Source: Rudaeicoccus suwonensis (GTDB lineage Bacteria > Actinomycetota > Actinomycetes > Actinomycetales > Dermatophilaceae). Taken from it: 64,000 nucleotides of DNA. Positions 33,997 through 43,600 of this stretch are shown here, piece by piece; the first letter of the stretch is position 1, and each line of letters starts with the position of its first letter. The notes beneath the pieces were generated by a model that did not search any database, was not told the origin of the DNA, and saw only the letters and a program-made list of their open reading frames with translations. Where the stretch lies: NCBI RefSeq assembly GCF_007829035.1, contig NZ_VIVQ01000001.1, positions 124,001-188,000 of the forward strand, written 5' to 3'. Made by a program: the position numbers and the translations under genes.

Positions 33997-34605
33997 ATGA
34001 CTCGAACCGTCGGCGCGACCCGCATGTCCGGCAGGGCGCCCTCACTGCCACCGGATCAACGCCGGGAGGCCCTCATCGAGGCCACCGTCGAGGCGATCCA
34101 GCGCTTTGACGCCAAACCCAGCACCCGGCAGATCGCCGAAGCGGCAGGGGTCGCCGAGGGCACGATCTTCCGTGTCTTCCGCAACAAGGAAGAACTCTTC
34201 GACGCCGTCATCGCGCGAGTCCTCGATCCCCGGCCGTTCCTTGCGGGGATTGCCGCGATCGACACCACGCTGCCGCTGGAGGCACGGCTGACGGCATACG
34301 TGACGTTGGCGCAGCGACGGATGGCGGGCTTTTGCACGACGATGGCCGCCCTCGGCGTCACCGGCCCGCTGGACGGGCACCGGGCGCATCGTTCACCGGC
34401 AACGCGGGAGACCAATGAGCGCGTCGCGGCGCTCATTGCCCCGGATGCCGAACACTTGACGATCAGTCCTGTCGAACTCGTTCGCCGGCTGCGCCTGCTG
34501 GCCTTCGCCGGCAGTCATCCGCACATCACCGACAACGAGCCGTTGTCGCCCGCGGAGATCGTCGACACTGTTTTGTATGGCGCGTTGAAACGCGAAATCA
34601 ACTGA
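33997..34605 (+). CDS. TetR-family repressor of ABC exporter
   Basis: 202 residues. N-terminal TetR helix-turn-helix (REALIEATVEAIQRFD, STRQIAEAAGVAEGTIFRVFRNKEELFDAVI), followed by an all-helical ligand domain. ATG at 33997 is chosen because the in-frame GTG at 33961 falls inside the operator palindrome. The ABC exporter pair starts 25 bases downstream. It probably releases the operon when it binds a drug or other ligand. Confidence 0.9.
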   Translation: MTRTVGATRMSGRAPSLPPDQRREALIEATVEAIQRFDAKPSTRQIAEAAGVAEGTIFRVFRNKEELFDAVIARVLDPRPFLAGIAAIDTTLPLEARLTAYVTLAQRRMAGFCTTMAALGVTGPLDGHRAHRSPATRETNERVAALIAPDAEHLTISPVELVRRLRLLAFAGSHPHITDNEPLSPAEIVDTVLYGALKREIN

Positions 34606-34630
34606 TGGTCAACGTGATGGGGGAGGAAGA

Positions 34631-36367
34631 ATGCTTTTCGCACTGATCCGGGAGAAGCTGCGACCGTACACCGGATTTCTTGCGGCGCTCGGCGTGCTGC
34701 AGTTGATCAACGTATCGGCCAACCTCTATCTGCCGACGCTCAATGCCGACATCATCGACAACGGCGTCACCAAGGGCAACACCGGCTACATCTGGCACAC
34801 CGGCGGCATCATGCTCGCGATGACCGTGGTCCAGGTGTGCGGCTCGATCGGGGCGGCGTACACCGGTGCGCGTATTGCGATGTCCTTCGGCCGCGACACC
34901 CGTGCGTCGATCTTCCGAGCAGTGGGCCGGTTCTCGGCTCGTGAGGTCAACCAGTTCGGTGCTCCGTCGCTGATCACTCGCAGCACCAACGATGTTCAGC
35001 AGGTGCAACTGCTGGTGCTGATGTCGTGCACGCTGATGGTGTCCGCGCCGATCATGATGGTCGGCGGGGTCATCATGGCCACCCGGCAGGATGCCGGGCT
35101 GTCGTGGCTGATGCTGCTCGCAGTGGTGGTGCTCGCCGTGTCCATCGCGCTGGTCGTTCGCAAGATGGTGCCCGGGTTCCGCTTGGTGCAGAGCCGCATC
35201 GATGTCGTCAATCGCGTGATGCGCGAACACCTGTCGGGTGTGCGGGTGATCCGCGCGTTCACCCGTGAGGATTACGAGCGTCAGCGCTTCGACAGGGCCA
35301 CCGACGAGCTCACCGACATCTCGACGCGCGTCGGCAGCCTCATGATGATCATGTTCCCGCTTGTCTTCACGGTCATGAACCTCTCGACGGTCGGCGTCTG
35401 GTGGTTCGGGGCTCACCAGGTCGACCACGGTGGCGTGCAGATCGGGGCGCTCGCGGCATACATGACGTATCTCATCCAGATCCTGATGGCCGTGATGATG
35501 GCGACCTTCATGTTCATGATGATTCCGCGCGCGTCGGTCGCCGCCGAGCGGATCCAGCAGGTGCTGCGCACGACGCCTTCGGTGCAGCCGCCGCAGCAGC
35601 CGGTCACGCCGGGGCAGATCCGCGGCGTCGTCGACCTCGACGACGCCTCGATGCAGTATCCAGGTGCGGATGTTGCTGTGCTGCAACATATTTCGGTGCA
35701 TGCCGAGCCGGGCACAACCACGGCGATCATCGGGTCCACCGGCGCCGGCAAGACGACCTTGCTGTCGCTGATCGCCCGGCTCTTCGACGCGACCGACGGT
35801 GCGGTCCGCGTCGACGGCGTCGACGTGCGTGATCTCGACCCGCAGTTGCTGTGGGGCCACATCGGCATCGTGCCGCAGAAGGCGTATCTCTTCTCGGGCA
35901 CGGTGGCCTCCAACCTGCGCTACGGCAATCCCGACGCCACCGACGAGCAGTTGTGGCAGGCGCTGGAGATCGCCCAGGGAAAGGATTTCGTGCAGCGCAT
36001 GGAGGGTGGGCTCGACGCGCCCATCAACCAGGGCGGCACCAACGTCTCAGGTGGCCAGCGGCAGCGGTTGTGCATCGCACGCGCGCTGGTGGCGCAGCCA
36101 CGGATCTACCTGTTCGACGACTCGTTCTCCGCACTAGACCTCGCGACCGACCAACGGTTGCGGACGGCGCTTGCGCCATACGTTCGTGAAGCAACGGTTT
36201 TCATTGTGGCGCAACGTGTTTCGACGATCCGGACTGCCGATCAGATCATCGTGCTCGACGACGGCGCGGTCGTCGGGCTGGGCACTCATGACGACCTGGT
36301 GCTGACGTGCGCGGCATACCAAGAGATCGTCGATTCGCAGCTCGGCGGCGCCGAGGAGGTGGCGTGA
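34631..36367 (+). CDS. ABC exporter half-transporter, degenerate-site subunit
   Basis: 578 residues. Six membrane segments (ABC exporter fold), then an ATPase with Walker A GSTGAGKTT, signature NVSGGQRQR and Walker B IYLFDDSFSALD. The usual catalytic Glu after Walker B is Asp, and the H-loop position reads VAQRVS rather than containing histidine. That combination marks the non-catalytic half of heterodimeric exporters such as TM287/288. GGAGG precedes ATG. Confidence 0.92.
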   Translation: MLFALIREKLRPYTGFLAALGVLQLINVSANLYLPTLNADIIDNGVTKGNTGYIWHTGGIMLAMTVVQVCGSIGAAYTGARIAMSFGRDTRASIFRAVGRFSAREVNQFGAPSLITRSTNDVQQVQLLVLMSCTLMVSAPIMMVGGVIMATRQDAGLSWLMLLAVVVLAVSIALVVRKMVPGFRLVQSRIDVVNRVMREHLSGVRVIRAFTREDYERQRFDRATDELTDISTRVGSLMMIMFPLVFTVMNLSTVGVWWFGAHQVDHGGVQIGALAAYMTYLIQILMAVMMATFMFMMIPRASVAAERIQQVLRTTPSVQPPQQPVTPGQIRGVVDLDDASMQYPGADVAVLQHISVHAEPGTTTAIIGSTGAGKTTLLSLIARLFDATDGAVRVDGVDVRDLDPQLLWGHIGIVPQKAYLFSGTVASNLRYGNPDATDEQLWQALEIAQGKDFVQRMEGGLDAPINQGGTNVSGGQRQRLCIARALVAQPRIYLFDDSFSALDLATDQRLRTALAPYVREATVFIVAQRVSTIRTADQIIVLDDGAVVGLGTHDDLVLTCAAYQEIVDSQLGGAEEVA

Positions 36368-36369
36368 CC

Positions 36370-38373
36370 ATGGCTCGACGGACCAGCGATCGTGCGCCCA
36401 AGTCCGGCGCCGTTACCGCCAACCTGCCCCAGGGCGCCAAACCGATGCGCCGTCAGGGTGGGCCGGGTATGGGCATGGGAATGGCCGAGAAGTCCAAAGA
36501 CTTCAAGGGTTCCGCAAAGCGCCTCGTGCGGCTGCTTGCTCCGCACCGGCTGAAACTGATCACGGTCCTGCTGCTCACCATCACAGCTGTCGTGTTCAAC
36601 GTCGTGGCTCCCCGTGTGCTGGGGCAGGCAGTCGACAAGATCTACTCCGGCGCGGTCAGCATGCACCTGCCAGCAGGTGTCACAAAGGCCGCCGTCGTCG
36701 CCGGGCTGCGCGCTCGTGGCGAGGGCACGCTCGCCGACATGGTCAACAAGATGGACCTGGTGCCCGGCATCGGCATTGACTTCGGTGCCGTCGGCCGGAT
36801 TCTGCTGGTGGTTCTGGCGCTGTATGTCGTCGCCGGCACCTGCCAGTTCGTGCAAGCACGCATGCTCAACCGCATCGTGCAGAACACGATGAACACCTTG
36901 CGCAAAGACGTCGAAGCCAAGATCAACCGAGTGCCGTTGAGCTACCTCGACGGTCAGCCGCGCGGCGAGTTGCTGTCCCGTGTCACCAACGACATCGACA
37001 ACATCGGCCAGTCGATGCAGCAGACGATCAGCCAGTTGCTGTTCAACGGGCTGTCGGTCATCGGAGTGGTCGTCATGATGCTGACGATCTCGTGGTGGTT
37101 GACGCTCGTGGCGATGATCGCCATACCCGTCGTGATGGTTGTGACCAAGCAGGTGATGAAGCGGTCGCAGACGCTGTTCGTCGCGCAGTGGGGGCACACC
37201 GGCAAGCTCAACGGGCAGATCGAGGAGACCTTCACCGCGCACGAGCTCGTCAAGGTCTTCGGCCGTCAGCAGGAGGTCGACGCCAGCTTCGACGAGACCA
37301 ACTCCACGCTGGCGGACGTCAGCTGGCGGGCGCAGTTCGTCAGCGGTCTTGTCATGCCGGTGATGATGTTCGTCGGAAACCTGCAGTATGTCGCGGTCTG
37401 CGTCCTGGGTGGGCTGCAGGTGGCCAGCGGTGCGATGACTCTCGGCGATGTGACTGCGTTCATTCAGTACTCGCGACAGTTCACCCAGCCGTTGACACAG
37501 TTGGCGTCGATGGTCAACCTCATGCAGTCCGGCGTCGCCAGCGCGGAGCGGGTCTTCGAGGTGCTGGACGCGCCGGAGCAGACTCCGGAGGAGACCACCG
37601 CACTGCCCCACACGCGCGGCCGGGTCGAATTCGACCACGTCAGCTTCGGCTACACCGACGGAGCACCGCTCATCGAGGATCTCTCGCTGGTTGCCGAGCC
37701 CGGTCAGACGGTGGCGATCGTCGGGCCGACCGGCGCAGGCAAGACCACGCTGGTCAACCTGATCATGCGCTTCTACGAATTGAACTCGGGCCGGATCCTG
37801 CTCGACGGCACCGACATCAGCAGTGTTCCCCGGTCGCAGCTGCGCTCGCGGATCGGCATGGTGTTGCAGGACACCTGGCTGTTCCACGGCACGATCTGGG
37901 ACAACATCGCCTACGGCCGCATCGGCGCAAGTCGGGAGGAAGTCCTCGCGGCTGCGCGGGCGACCTTCGTCGACCGGTTCGTGCACTCGCTGCCGGACGG
38001 CTACGAAACGGTCATCGACGAGGAGGCCTCCAACATCTCGACCGGCGAGCGTCAGCTGATGACGATCGCGCGAGCCTTCCTGGCGGATCCGGCGTTGCTG
38101 ATTCTCGACGAAGCGACGTCGTCAGTGGATACACGCACCGAGGTGCTGCTGCAGCACGCGATGGCTGCCTTACGATCCGACCGGACGAGTTTTGTGATCG
38201 CGCACCGGCTTTCGACGATCCGCGATGCCGACACGATCCTGGTCATGGAGGACGGCCGCATCGTCGAGCAGGGCAATCACGAGGATCTGCTCAAGGCCCG
38301 CGGGGCGTATCACCGGTTGTACATGTCGCAGTTCGAAGGTGCCGCCACAGATGACGAGGAGGTCGCCGTCTGA
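36370..38373 (+). CDS. ABC exporter half-transporter, catalytic subunit
   Basis: 667 residues. Long N-terminal extension with Gly/Met repeats (GGPGMGMGMAEK), six membrane segments, and an ATPase with GPTGAGKTT, Walker B LLILDEATSSVD (catalytic Glu present) and H-loop IAHRLS. The signature is NISTGERQ instead of LSGGQ. Paired with the preceding gene, one intact ATP site is formed from this protein's Walker motifs and the partner's normal signature. GTG at 36364 (GTGA overlap) is an alternative start. Confidence 0.92.
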   Translation: MARRTSDRAPKSGAVTANLPQGAKPMRRQGGPGMGMGMAEKSKDFKGSAKRLVRLLAPHRLKLITVLLLTITAVVFNVVAPRVLGQAVDKIYSGAVSMHLPAGVTKAAVVAGLRARGEGTLADMVNKMDLVPGIGIDFGAVGRILLVVLALYVVAGTCQFVQARMLNRIVQNTMNTLRKDVEAKINRVPLSYLDGQPRGELLSRVTNDIDNIGQSMQQTISQLLFNGLSVIGVVVMMLTISWWLTLVAMIAIPVVMVVTKQVMKRSQTLFVAQWGHTGKLNGQIEETFTAHELVKVFGRQQEVDASFDETNSTLADVSWRAQFVSGLVMPVMMFVGNLQYVAVCVLGGLQVASGAMTLGDVTAFIQYSRQFTQPLTQLASMVNLMQSGVASAERVFEVLDAPEQTPEETTALPHTRGRVEFDHVSFGYTDGAPLIEDLSLVAEPGQTVAIVGPTGAGKTTLVNLIMRFYELNSGRILLDGTDISSVPRSQLRSRIGMVLQDTWLFHGTIWDNIAYGRIGASREEVLAAARATFVDRFVHSLPDGYETVIDEEASNISTGERQLMTIARAFLADPALLILDEATSSVDTRTEVLLQHAMAALRSDRTSFVIAHRLSTIRDADTILVMEDGRIVEQGNHEDLLKARGAYHRLYMSQFEGAATDDEEVAV

Positions 38374-38387
38374 CGGACGCGGTCGTG

Positions 38388-38425
38388 CTTGCAGCCGGTT
38401 GCTGTGCGCCACCAGAGGCTGCAAG
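38388..38425. terminator. Bidirectional hairpin
   Basis: CTTGCAGCC, 20-base loop, GGCTGCAAG, lying between the convergent ABC exporter and lipase-like genes. The long loop lowers confidence. Confidence 0.5.
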
Positions 38426-38464
38426 TGGGTCACTGCTCTCGTGCGCTCCTCTGAACCGCCCGGG

Positions 38465-39862
38465 TCATGGCCGTCGCAGGTGGTACTCGAAGACGTCATC
38501 GCCACCACCGGTGAGCCACGGTGCAGCGGAATCTCGCCAGCGTGCCAACCCTGGGTCGGCGTCCAACGACTGGCCGTTGACGGCGACGGTGTCCAGATAA
38601 CGCCGTGCGTCGTGCGCTTCGAACAGCTCGATCCGGTCGGCGTCCGGTGGAGTGCAGGCCACGACGATGCGATTGATCGTCGACGGATCTGCGGTGCCGT
38701 CGAGTTTGGGCACCGGGTCGCCGGCGAGTTCGACCGACAGCACCTGCACGGTGTCGGGAGCCTCGATGCGCGACACGGGCGATCCAGCAGTGACGACCTG
38801 CCGCACGTCGAACGTCTCGCGGAAGCTGTCGTCGGCCGCGAGTCGCATCGCGATGAGCCCGCCCTGGCTGTGGCCCACCAGCATCACCGGTTCGCTGCCC
38901 GGCGCAATTCCCCTGGCAGCCATGGCATCTCGCACGGCGGATTCGATGGCGGCGTAGTTGCTGGAGGGCAGCCCGGCGGCGGCCCGCACATTGGCGGTGA
39001 GATCTGCCGGGCTGTGCGGCTCGTCGGGTGACCAGTTCGAGGTTCCCGGGACGATGACCGACCATGCTCCTCTGCCATCGGCTCCGACGCTCCTGCGGAC
39101 CTGCACAGTCGAGTGGTCGTCACCCGACGCAGCCTCCACGGTTCGGGCCTGCCGCAGCAGCCCTGCGACATCGGACGCTGATGTGTCCGATCGGCGTGCG
39201 ATGCGGCTCACCGTCAATGGGGTGCGGTCGTCGAGCTTGCCGGCAGCGTTGGCGAGGCCGTTGATCCAGGCGACCTGCTGTTCGTAGCTGCTGCCTGTCG
39301 GCGGGTCGATGCCGACCGCTGCCAGAGCGGGTGAGCCCGCGAGCACGAGACCGCGCACCACCGTGACCGCTGCGGGCACCAGTTGCGGATCGACATACGC
39401 GAGGCGTTCGAGGTCGGCGAGAAGGGTCTTCGGATTCCCGTGTGACGTGCTCAACGCTGACGTGAGCGCGGTCGCCACGCGCGGGGCAGCGGTCGCCACC
39501 TGGATCGCGGCGAGTGCGCGTTGCTCCGCCTCATCGGTGAGTTCGTAGGCCTGTGCGCTCCATCGCACCGTGCGTGCGACGAACTCCATCTGGACGGCCA
39601 GGCTGCCCAGGCTGTTCGGGCCGATGGTCAGCCCGGCCACCTCGTCGGCGATCGCGGCTGCAGACCCTGGTGAAAGGACGGCGCTCTTCAGTGGCAGATG
39701 ACTCGCTGCACGCGCGACGTCACCGCACAACGAGGTGGCGTCGTCGCCGGAGGTGTCGAGCCGGTGCGCGGTGCTGCGCATGTCCGAGACGTCTGCGGCG
39801 GTCGAACGCGCACCCCCGCTCACGACGCACCGGGCTGGCGTCTGCCCTGATCCGGTGGTCAT
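38465..39862 (-). CDS. Alpha/beta hydrolase with WXG100-like N-domain and type VII export motif
   Basis: 465 residues. Residues 15-130 form two helices of the ESX/WXG100-like kind (STAADVSDMRSTAHRLDTSG; LAVQMEFVARTVRWSAQAY), ending in Y106-E-L-T-D110, which fits the YxxxD/E export signal of type VII secretion. Residues 260-465 look like a lipase/esterase domain with VIVPGTSNW, nucleophile GHSQGG (S332) and candidate acidic residues in LAGDPVPKLDG. No Sec signal. Third gene of a minus-strand operon, ATGA overlap with its predecessor. No ESX core genes in the window. Export is inference. Confidence 0.65.
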   Translation of the reverse strand: MTTGSGQTPARCVVSGGARSTAADVSDMRSTAHRLDTSGDDATSLCGDVARAASHLPLKSAVLSPGSAAAIADEVAGLTIGPNSLGSLAVQMEFVARTVRWSAQAYELTDEAEQRALAAIQVATAAPRVATALTSALSTSHGNPKTLLADLERLAYVDPQLVPAAVTVVRGLVLAGSPALAAVGIDPPTGSSYEQQVAWINGLANAAGKLDDRTPLTVSRIARRSDTSASDVAGLLRQARTVEAASGDDHSTVQVRRSVGADGRGAWSVIVPGTSNWSPDEPHSPADLTANVRAAAGLPSSNYAAIESAVRDAMAARGIAPGSEPVMLVGHSQGGLIAMRLAADDSFRETFDVRQVVTAGSPVSRIEAPDTVQVLSVELAGDPVPKLDGTADPSTINRIVVACTPPDADRIELFEAHDARRYLDTVAVNGQSLDADPGLARWRDSAAPWLTGGGDDVFEYHLRRP

Positions 39863-40539
39863 GACAGTGGCTCCGGCAGGAGCCCGACGAGGTCGGAGGC
39901 TCGTTCAGCGACCGCCCCGGCAGAGAGCCGGACGAAGCGGACTTGATCATTGTCGAACTGCAAGCGACCCCAGCCGGATTCGAGCAGCTGGAAGCACACC
40001 GCTGATCTCAGCGAGCTATCGACGACGGCCATGATCGACAGATGCGCGCGTGCGCCCCACGCACATTCGACGAGCCAGTTCGGCACGTGAGTCAAGCCGG
40101 TCGCATCCAGGCCAGCCTGCAGTTCGGTGCTGCTGCCACGGCGCACGAGGTCTGCGAGTGCGAGGGAATCAGCCGTGTCCAACCACTCATCGTCAGTCGG
40201 TCTCTCCGGCGACCGATCATCCGTTAATCGATGTGGCGGTTCGACCGGCTCGGCGACGCCGGCCGACGTGGTGAGTGCGCCTACTGATGCGGCAAACGCG
40301 TCCGCCGCCGACTCCCGACCGCACACCTCGACGCCGAGGCCTTCATCGTCCGGGGAGGCGATGACGAGGTTGTCGCCGTCGGCTGCCACCACAGCCGCGC
40401 CGATCCGAGTCGCTGTGCCCATCTGCACCAGCAGATGATCACCCTCACGCATGCGCTGTATGACGCGCCGACCATCGTCGGGTGCACGCACGACCCCGGA
40501 CCGCGCCGAATCCGCTGCGCTCGCCGGCCGAATCGTCAT
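39859..40539 (-). CDS. Unknown protein in lipase/WXG cassette
   Basis: 226 residues. Two parts are visible: residues 20-75 with GDHLLVQMGTATRIGAAVVAADGDNLVIASPDD, and residues 120-225 with WLDTADSLALADLVRRGSSTELQAGL and a beta-rich end (AHLSIMAVVDSSLRSAVCFQLL; GRLQFDNDQVRFVRLS). It has no signal peptide. Weak resemblance to EspG-type chaperones of type VII systems (length, mixed beta fold) is the most I can offer. Starts and stops overlap both neighbours, so it is translated with them. Confidence 0.6.
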   Translation of the reverse strand: MTIRPASAADSARSGVVRAPDDGRRVIQRMREGDHLLVQMGTATRIGAAVVAADGDNLVIASPDDEGLGVEVCGRESAADAFAASVGALTTSAGVAEPVEPPHRLTDDRSPERPTDDEWLDTADSLALADLVRRGSSTELQAGLDATGLTHVPNWLVECAWGARAHLSIMAVVDSSLRSAVCFQLLESGWGRLQFDNDQVRFVRLSAGAVAERASDLVGLLPEPLS

Positions 40540-40958
40540 CGGCCCACCAACGGTATGTGACGGCGGATCGTGTTCAGATCGTCGACAGCGTCGGACACAG
40601 CGGCGATCGCCACGCCGGCGCCCACCGTTCCGGCGGCATGGGCCGAGTCAGCCGAGTGCTTCACCGCCCCGGCGACGACGTTTCCAGTGGCCGAGGCGAG
40701 CGACGCGAGCACGCGCTCATGGTCTTCGACATGAGTGGCATGTGCGAACAGCAGCCGGCTGAGCCGGTCGAGATCGTCGGCGCGAGCGCGGAAGTCCCGG
40801 GCGCGATCGGTCAAGCGCTCTCTGTATCGATCTGCGCCCACGCTCCGCCACTGCACACCTCCGGCCGCGGTGACGCTCGCCGCCGCCGTCCGAGCGCGAT
40901 CGGCAAGCTCGGCTACCCGCCGTGCCTGAGCTCTGATCTGCTCCGCATCGTCTGACAT
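40536..40958 (-). CDS. WXG100-like helical protein
   Basis: 140 residues. Helix (EQIRAQARRVAELADRARTAAASVT), a turn with W37-R-S-V-G41, then helix (ADRYRERLTDRARDFRARADDLDRLSRLLFAHATHV) - the helix-Trp-Gly-helix hairpin of WXG100 proteins, though with W-x3-G spacing. A third, Ala/Val-rich helix follows. First gene of the cassette, about 170 bases upstream of the EtfD-like gene's 3' end. Probable partner of the lipase-like protein. Confidence 0.65.
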   Translation of the reverse strand: MSDDAEQIRAQARRVAELADRARTAAASVTAAGGVQWRSVGADRYRERLTDRARDFRARADDLDRLSRLLFAHATHVEDHERVLASLASATGNVVAGAVKHSADSAHAAGTVGAGVAIAAVSDAVDDLNTIRRHIPLVGR

Positions 40959-41051
40959 GCCAGGACGCTATGTCGCCCCATCTGTCGCGCGCCCCGGTCT
41001 CGACGCCAATTGTGGACACCGCCCGCCACCGTCACAGCCTGTGGATCCGCG

Positions 41052-41147
41052 CGATTCTCACTCGGCGCCGCGGCGTGCTTGTTGCCGCCGCGGCTGTGCC
41101 TCGCTCCGATCCTCGCTACCGCTCGATTCTCACTCGGCGCCGCGGCG
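41052..41147. repeat. 24-bp direct repeat pair
   Basis: CGATTCTCACTCGGCGCCGC plus four bases (CGGCG end) occurs at 41052-41075 and 41124-41147, 72 bases apart. The second copy overlaps the 3' end of the EtfD-like gene; the first lies outside it. It looks like a partial duplication of that gene's end. Confidence 0.75.
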
Positions 41148-43394
41148 GACAGCAGCGAGCAGCATGTTCGCCACGTCCACCACCTCAACGTCCTCGCGCG
41201 CGTTGCCGTCGGACTGCTCCGCAGTCAACCCGTCGGTGAGCATGACCCGGCAGAACGGACAGCCGATCGCGATCCGGTCAGCGCCGGTCGCGACTGCCTC
41301 ACGGGTGCGGTTGAGGTTGATCCGCGACCCGAGTTTCTCCTCCATCCACATCCGAGCACCACCGGCGCCGCAGCAGAAGGACGTCATACCCGAGCGCTCC
41401 ATTTCGCGGTACTCCACACCCGGCAGGGCACCGATCAGTTCGCGCGGCGGCGCATACACATCGTTGTGTCGGCCCAGGTAGCACGGGTCGTGATATGTCA
41501 CGGACGCACCTGTCGACGCCGCCCCCGAGGTGTCCGCCTCGCCCGGACGAGCCACCGGCACCAGTCGCTTGTCACGCACGAGCCGGTTCAGCAGCTGCGT
41601 GTGGTGCACCACCTCGTAGTTCCCGCCGAGTTGCGGATACTCGTTCTTCAACGTGTTGAAGCAGTGCGCGCAGGTCACGACGATCTTCCTGGCACCGGCC
41701 TCATTGAGCGTCTCGACATTCTGCGACGCCAGCGCCTGGAACAGCATCTCGTTGCCCGCGCGCCGCGCCGAGTCACCCGTGCACGCCTCGCCGTCGCCGA
41801 GCACCGCGAACGAAACCCCAGCAGTGTCAAGCAGTTCCGCGACAGCACGCGTGGTCTTCTTCGCGCGGTCTTCATAGGCCCCGGCGCACCCCACCCAGAG
41901 CAGGTAATCCACTTCGGACAGCGACTCGATGTCCTGCCCGAAGACCTTCACCTCGAACGGCAGGCCCTTGGCCCAGTCCAGGCGAGCACGGGCCGACATA
42001 CCCCACGGATTCGCCTTGCCTTCGAGATTCTTGAACAGCCCGCCAAGCTCCGACGGAAAGGCCGACTCGATGAGCGTCTGGTAACGGCGCATGTCGACGA
42101 TGTGATCGACGTGCTCGATGTCGACCGGGCACTGCTCGACGCACGCGCCGCACGTGGTGCACGACCACAGCACGTCCGCGTCGACCACCGCCTCGGCGTT
42201 CCCCAGCGGGTTGTATGCCGTGAGCGGTGCCTGCTCGTCATAGCCGGTCGCACCGATCAACGGGATCTGCGTGATGGGGTTCTCCGCTGTCGCGGGACCG
42301 GTGCCCGCGTCGCCCGCTCCCGCGGCATTCGCCGCCAGCAGGTAGGGCGCCTTGGCGTGTGCATGGTCGCGCAGCGTCATCATCAGCAGCTTCGGCGACA
42401 ACGGCTTCTCGGTGTTCCATGCCGGGCACTGGCTCTGACAGCGACCGCACTCGGTGCACGTCGTGAAGTCCAGCAAGCCCTTCCAGGTGAAGTCTTCGGC
42501 GGCTCCGACGCCGAACGACACGTCCTCGTCGAGTTCCTCCAGCGACTCCATCGTCACCGGCTGCCCGTCGACCACCATCGGCTGCAGCGCGCCGAGCGCA
42601 GTGCGGCCGTCCGCATTGCGTTTGGTCCAGATGTTGGCGAACGCCAGGAACCGGTGCCACGCGACACCCATGGTCGTGTTGAGCGCGATCGTGATCATCC
42701 ATGCCATGGAGATGCAGATCTTCAGTGCCGCGATGACCACGATGAGCGCCTTCACATGAGCCTCGCTCATGCTGTGGAAGGCGTCGCCGATGAAGAACGT
42801 CAGAGGGAAGTGCAGCGCGCTGGCGTCGGCGTGGTGGCCGTGCCGGCCCAGGGCGTATTCGAGCCCGCGCAGCGTCAGCACACACAACACCACGCCCAGG
42901 ATCGTCAGTTCGACGTAGTACGCCTGCCAGAAGCTCGACCCGAAGAAGCGCGACTTCCGGCCGTCCGTGCCTGCCGCACGTGCCGGGTGATTGCGTCGGC
43001 GGTTCCAGATCAGCCAGCAGATGCCGAACAGCCCCAGCCACGCGAACAACTCGGTGAGCCACTCGAACGGCGGGAAGGTGTCCAGCCACGGGATCACCCA
43101 GTGCGGGTCGAAGATCTGACCGTATGCCGTGACCAGCGTGAAGAACAGCAGTCCGAAGCTGATCATCGTGACCCAGTGGGCCACGGCGACGACCGGCAGG
43201 CGGGACATCCGCGTGTGTCCGAGGAACTCGCGCAGCAGCGTCCGGGTGCGAGCGCCCCGATGATCGGAACGCGAGGCGGACCGGCCCAGCCGAAAGGTCG
43301 CAACCATGCGGCTGACGGCGCGCACCAACAGAGCGATGCCCACAACGGAGATGGCGATGGTGACGACCGCGGCCACGATCTGCAGAGCTGACAT
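41130..43394 (-). CDS. etfD: Membrane Fe-S oxidoreductase, EtfD-like
   Basis: 754 residues. About five membrane segments in the first 235, then two ferredoxin motifs (CTECGRCQSQCP, CTTCGACVEQCP) and two CCG domains (VGCAGAYEDRA..., FCCGAGGARMW). This order is that of mycobacterial Rv0338c/EtfD, which passes electrons from ETF to the membrane quinone/cytochrome chain during fatty acid oxidation. The window also carries an acyl-CoA dehydrogenase and a thioesterase. GGAG lies before ATG. Confidence 0.88.
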   Translation of the reverse strand: MSALQIVAAVVTIAISVVGIALLVRAVSRMVATFRLGRSASRSDHRGARTRTLLREFLGHTRMSRLPVVAVAHWVTMISFGLLFFTLVTAYGQIFDPHWVIPWLDTFPPFEWLTELFAWLGLFGICWLIWNRRRNHPARAAGTDGRKSRFFGSSFWQAYYVELTILGVVLCVLTLRGLEYALGRHGHHADASALHFPLTFFIGDAFHSMSEAHVKALIVVIAALKICISMAWMITIALNTTMGVAWHRFLAFANIWTKRNADGRTALGALQPMVVDGQPVTMESLEELDEDVSFGVGAAEDFTWKGLLDFTTCTECGRCQSQCPAWNTEKPLSPKLLMMTLRDHAHAKAPYLLAANAAGAGDAGTGPATAENPITQIPLIGATGYDEQAPLTAYNPLGNAEAVVDADVLWSCTTCGACVEQCPVDIEHVDHIVDMRRYQTLIESAFPSELGGLFKNLEGKANPWGMSARARLDWAKGLPFEVKVFGQDIESLSEVDYLLWVGCAGAYEDRAKKTTRAVAELLDTAGVSFAVLGDGEACTGDSARRAGNEMLFQALASQNVETLNEAGARKIVVTCAHCFNTLKNEYPQLGGNYEVVHHTQLLNRLVRDKRLVPVARPGEADTSGAASTGASVTYHDPCYLGRHNDVYAPPRELIGALPGVEYREMERSGMTSFCCGAGGARMWMEEKLGSRINLNRTREAVATGADRIAIGCPFCRVMLTDGLTAEQSDGNAREDVEVVDVANMLLAAVRRGAE

Positions 43395-43600
43395 GATCTC
43401 CAGTCTATCTATTCATTACTCATCGGTAACTTCCTCGGGCCTGCGCACGTATGACGACAGCCGGTGCCCGCCCGGCACAGCCTCCCACCGAACGGCTCAC
43501 TGATGCGCATTCCGGCAACCACGCGGGTTGCGCGATGCAATAACCGACTGTTGGAATACGCATAACGCTTTCGCCGTTGCGATTCGCGCACGGGCTGCGT

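Noticed and set aside
41010-43391. 793-codon plus-strand open frame opposite the EtfD-like gene
   Set aside because: Antisense shadow rich in Arg, His and Gln; the minus strand has the ferredoxin and CCG motifs.
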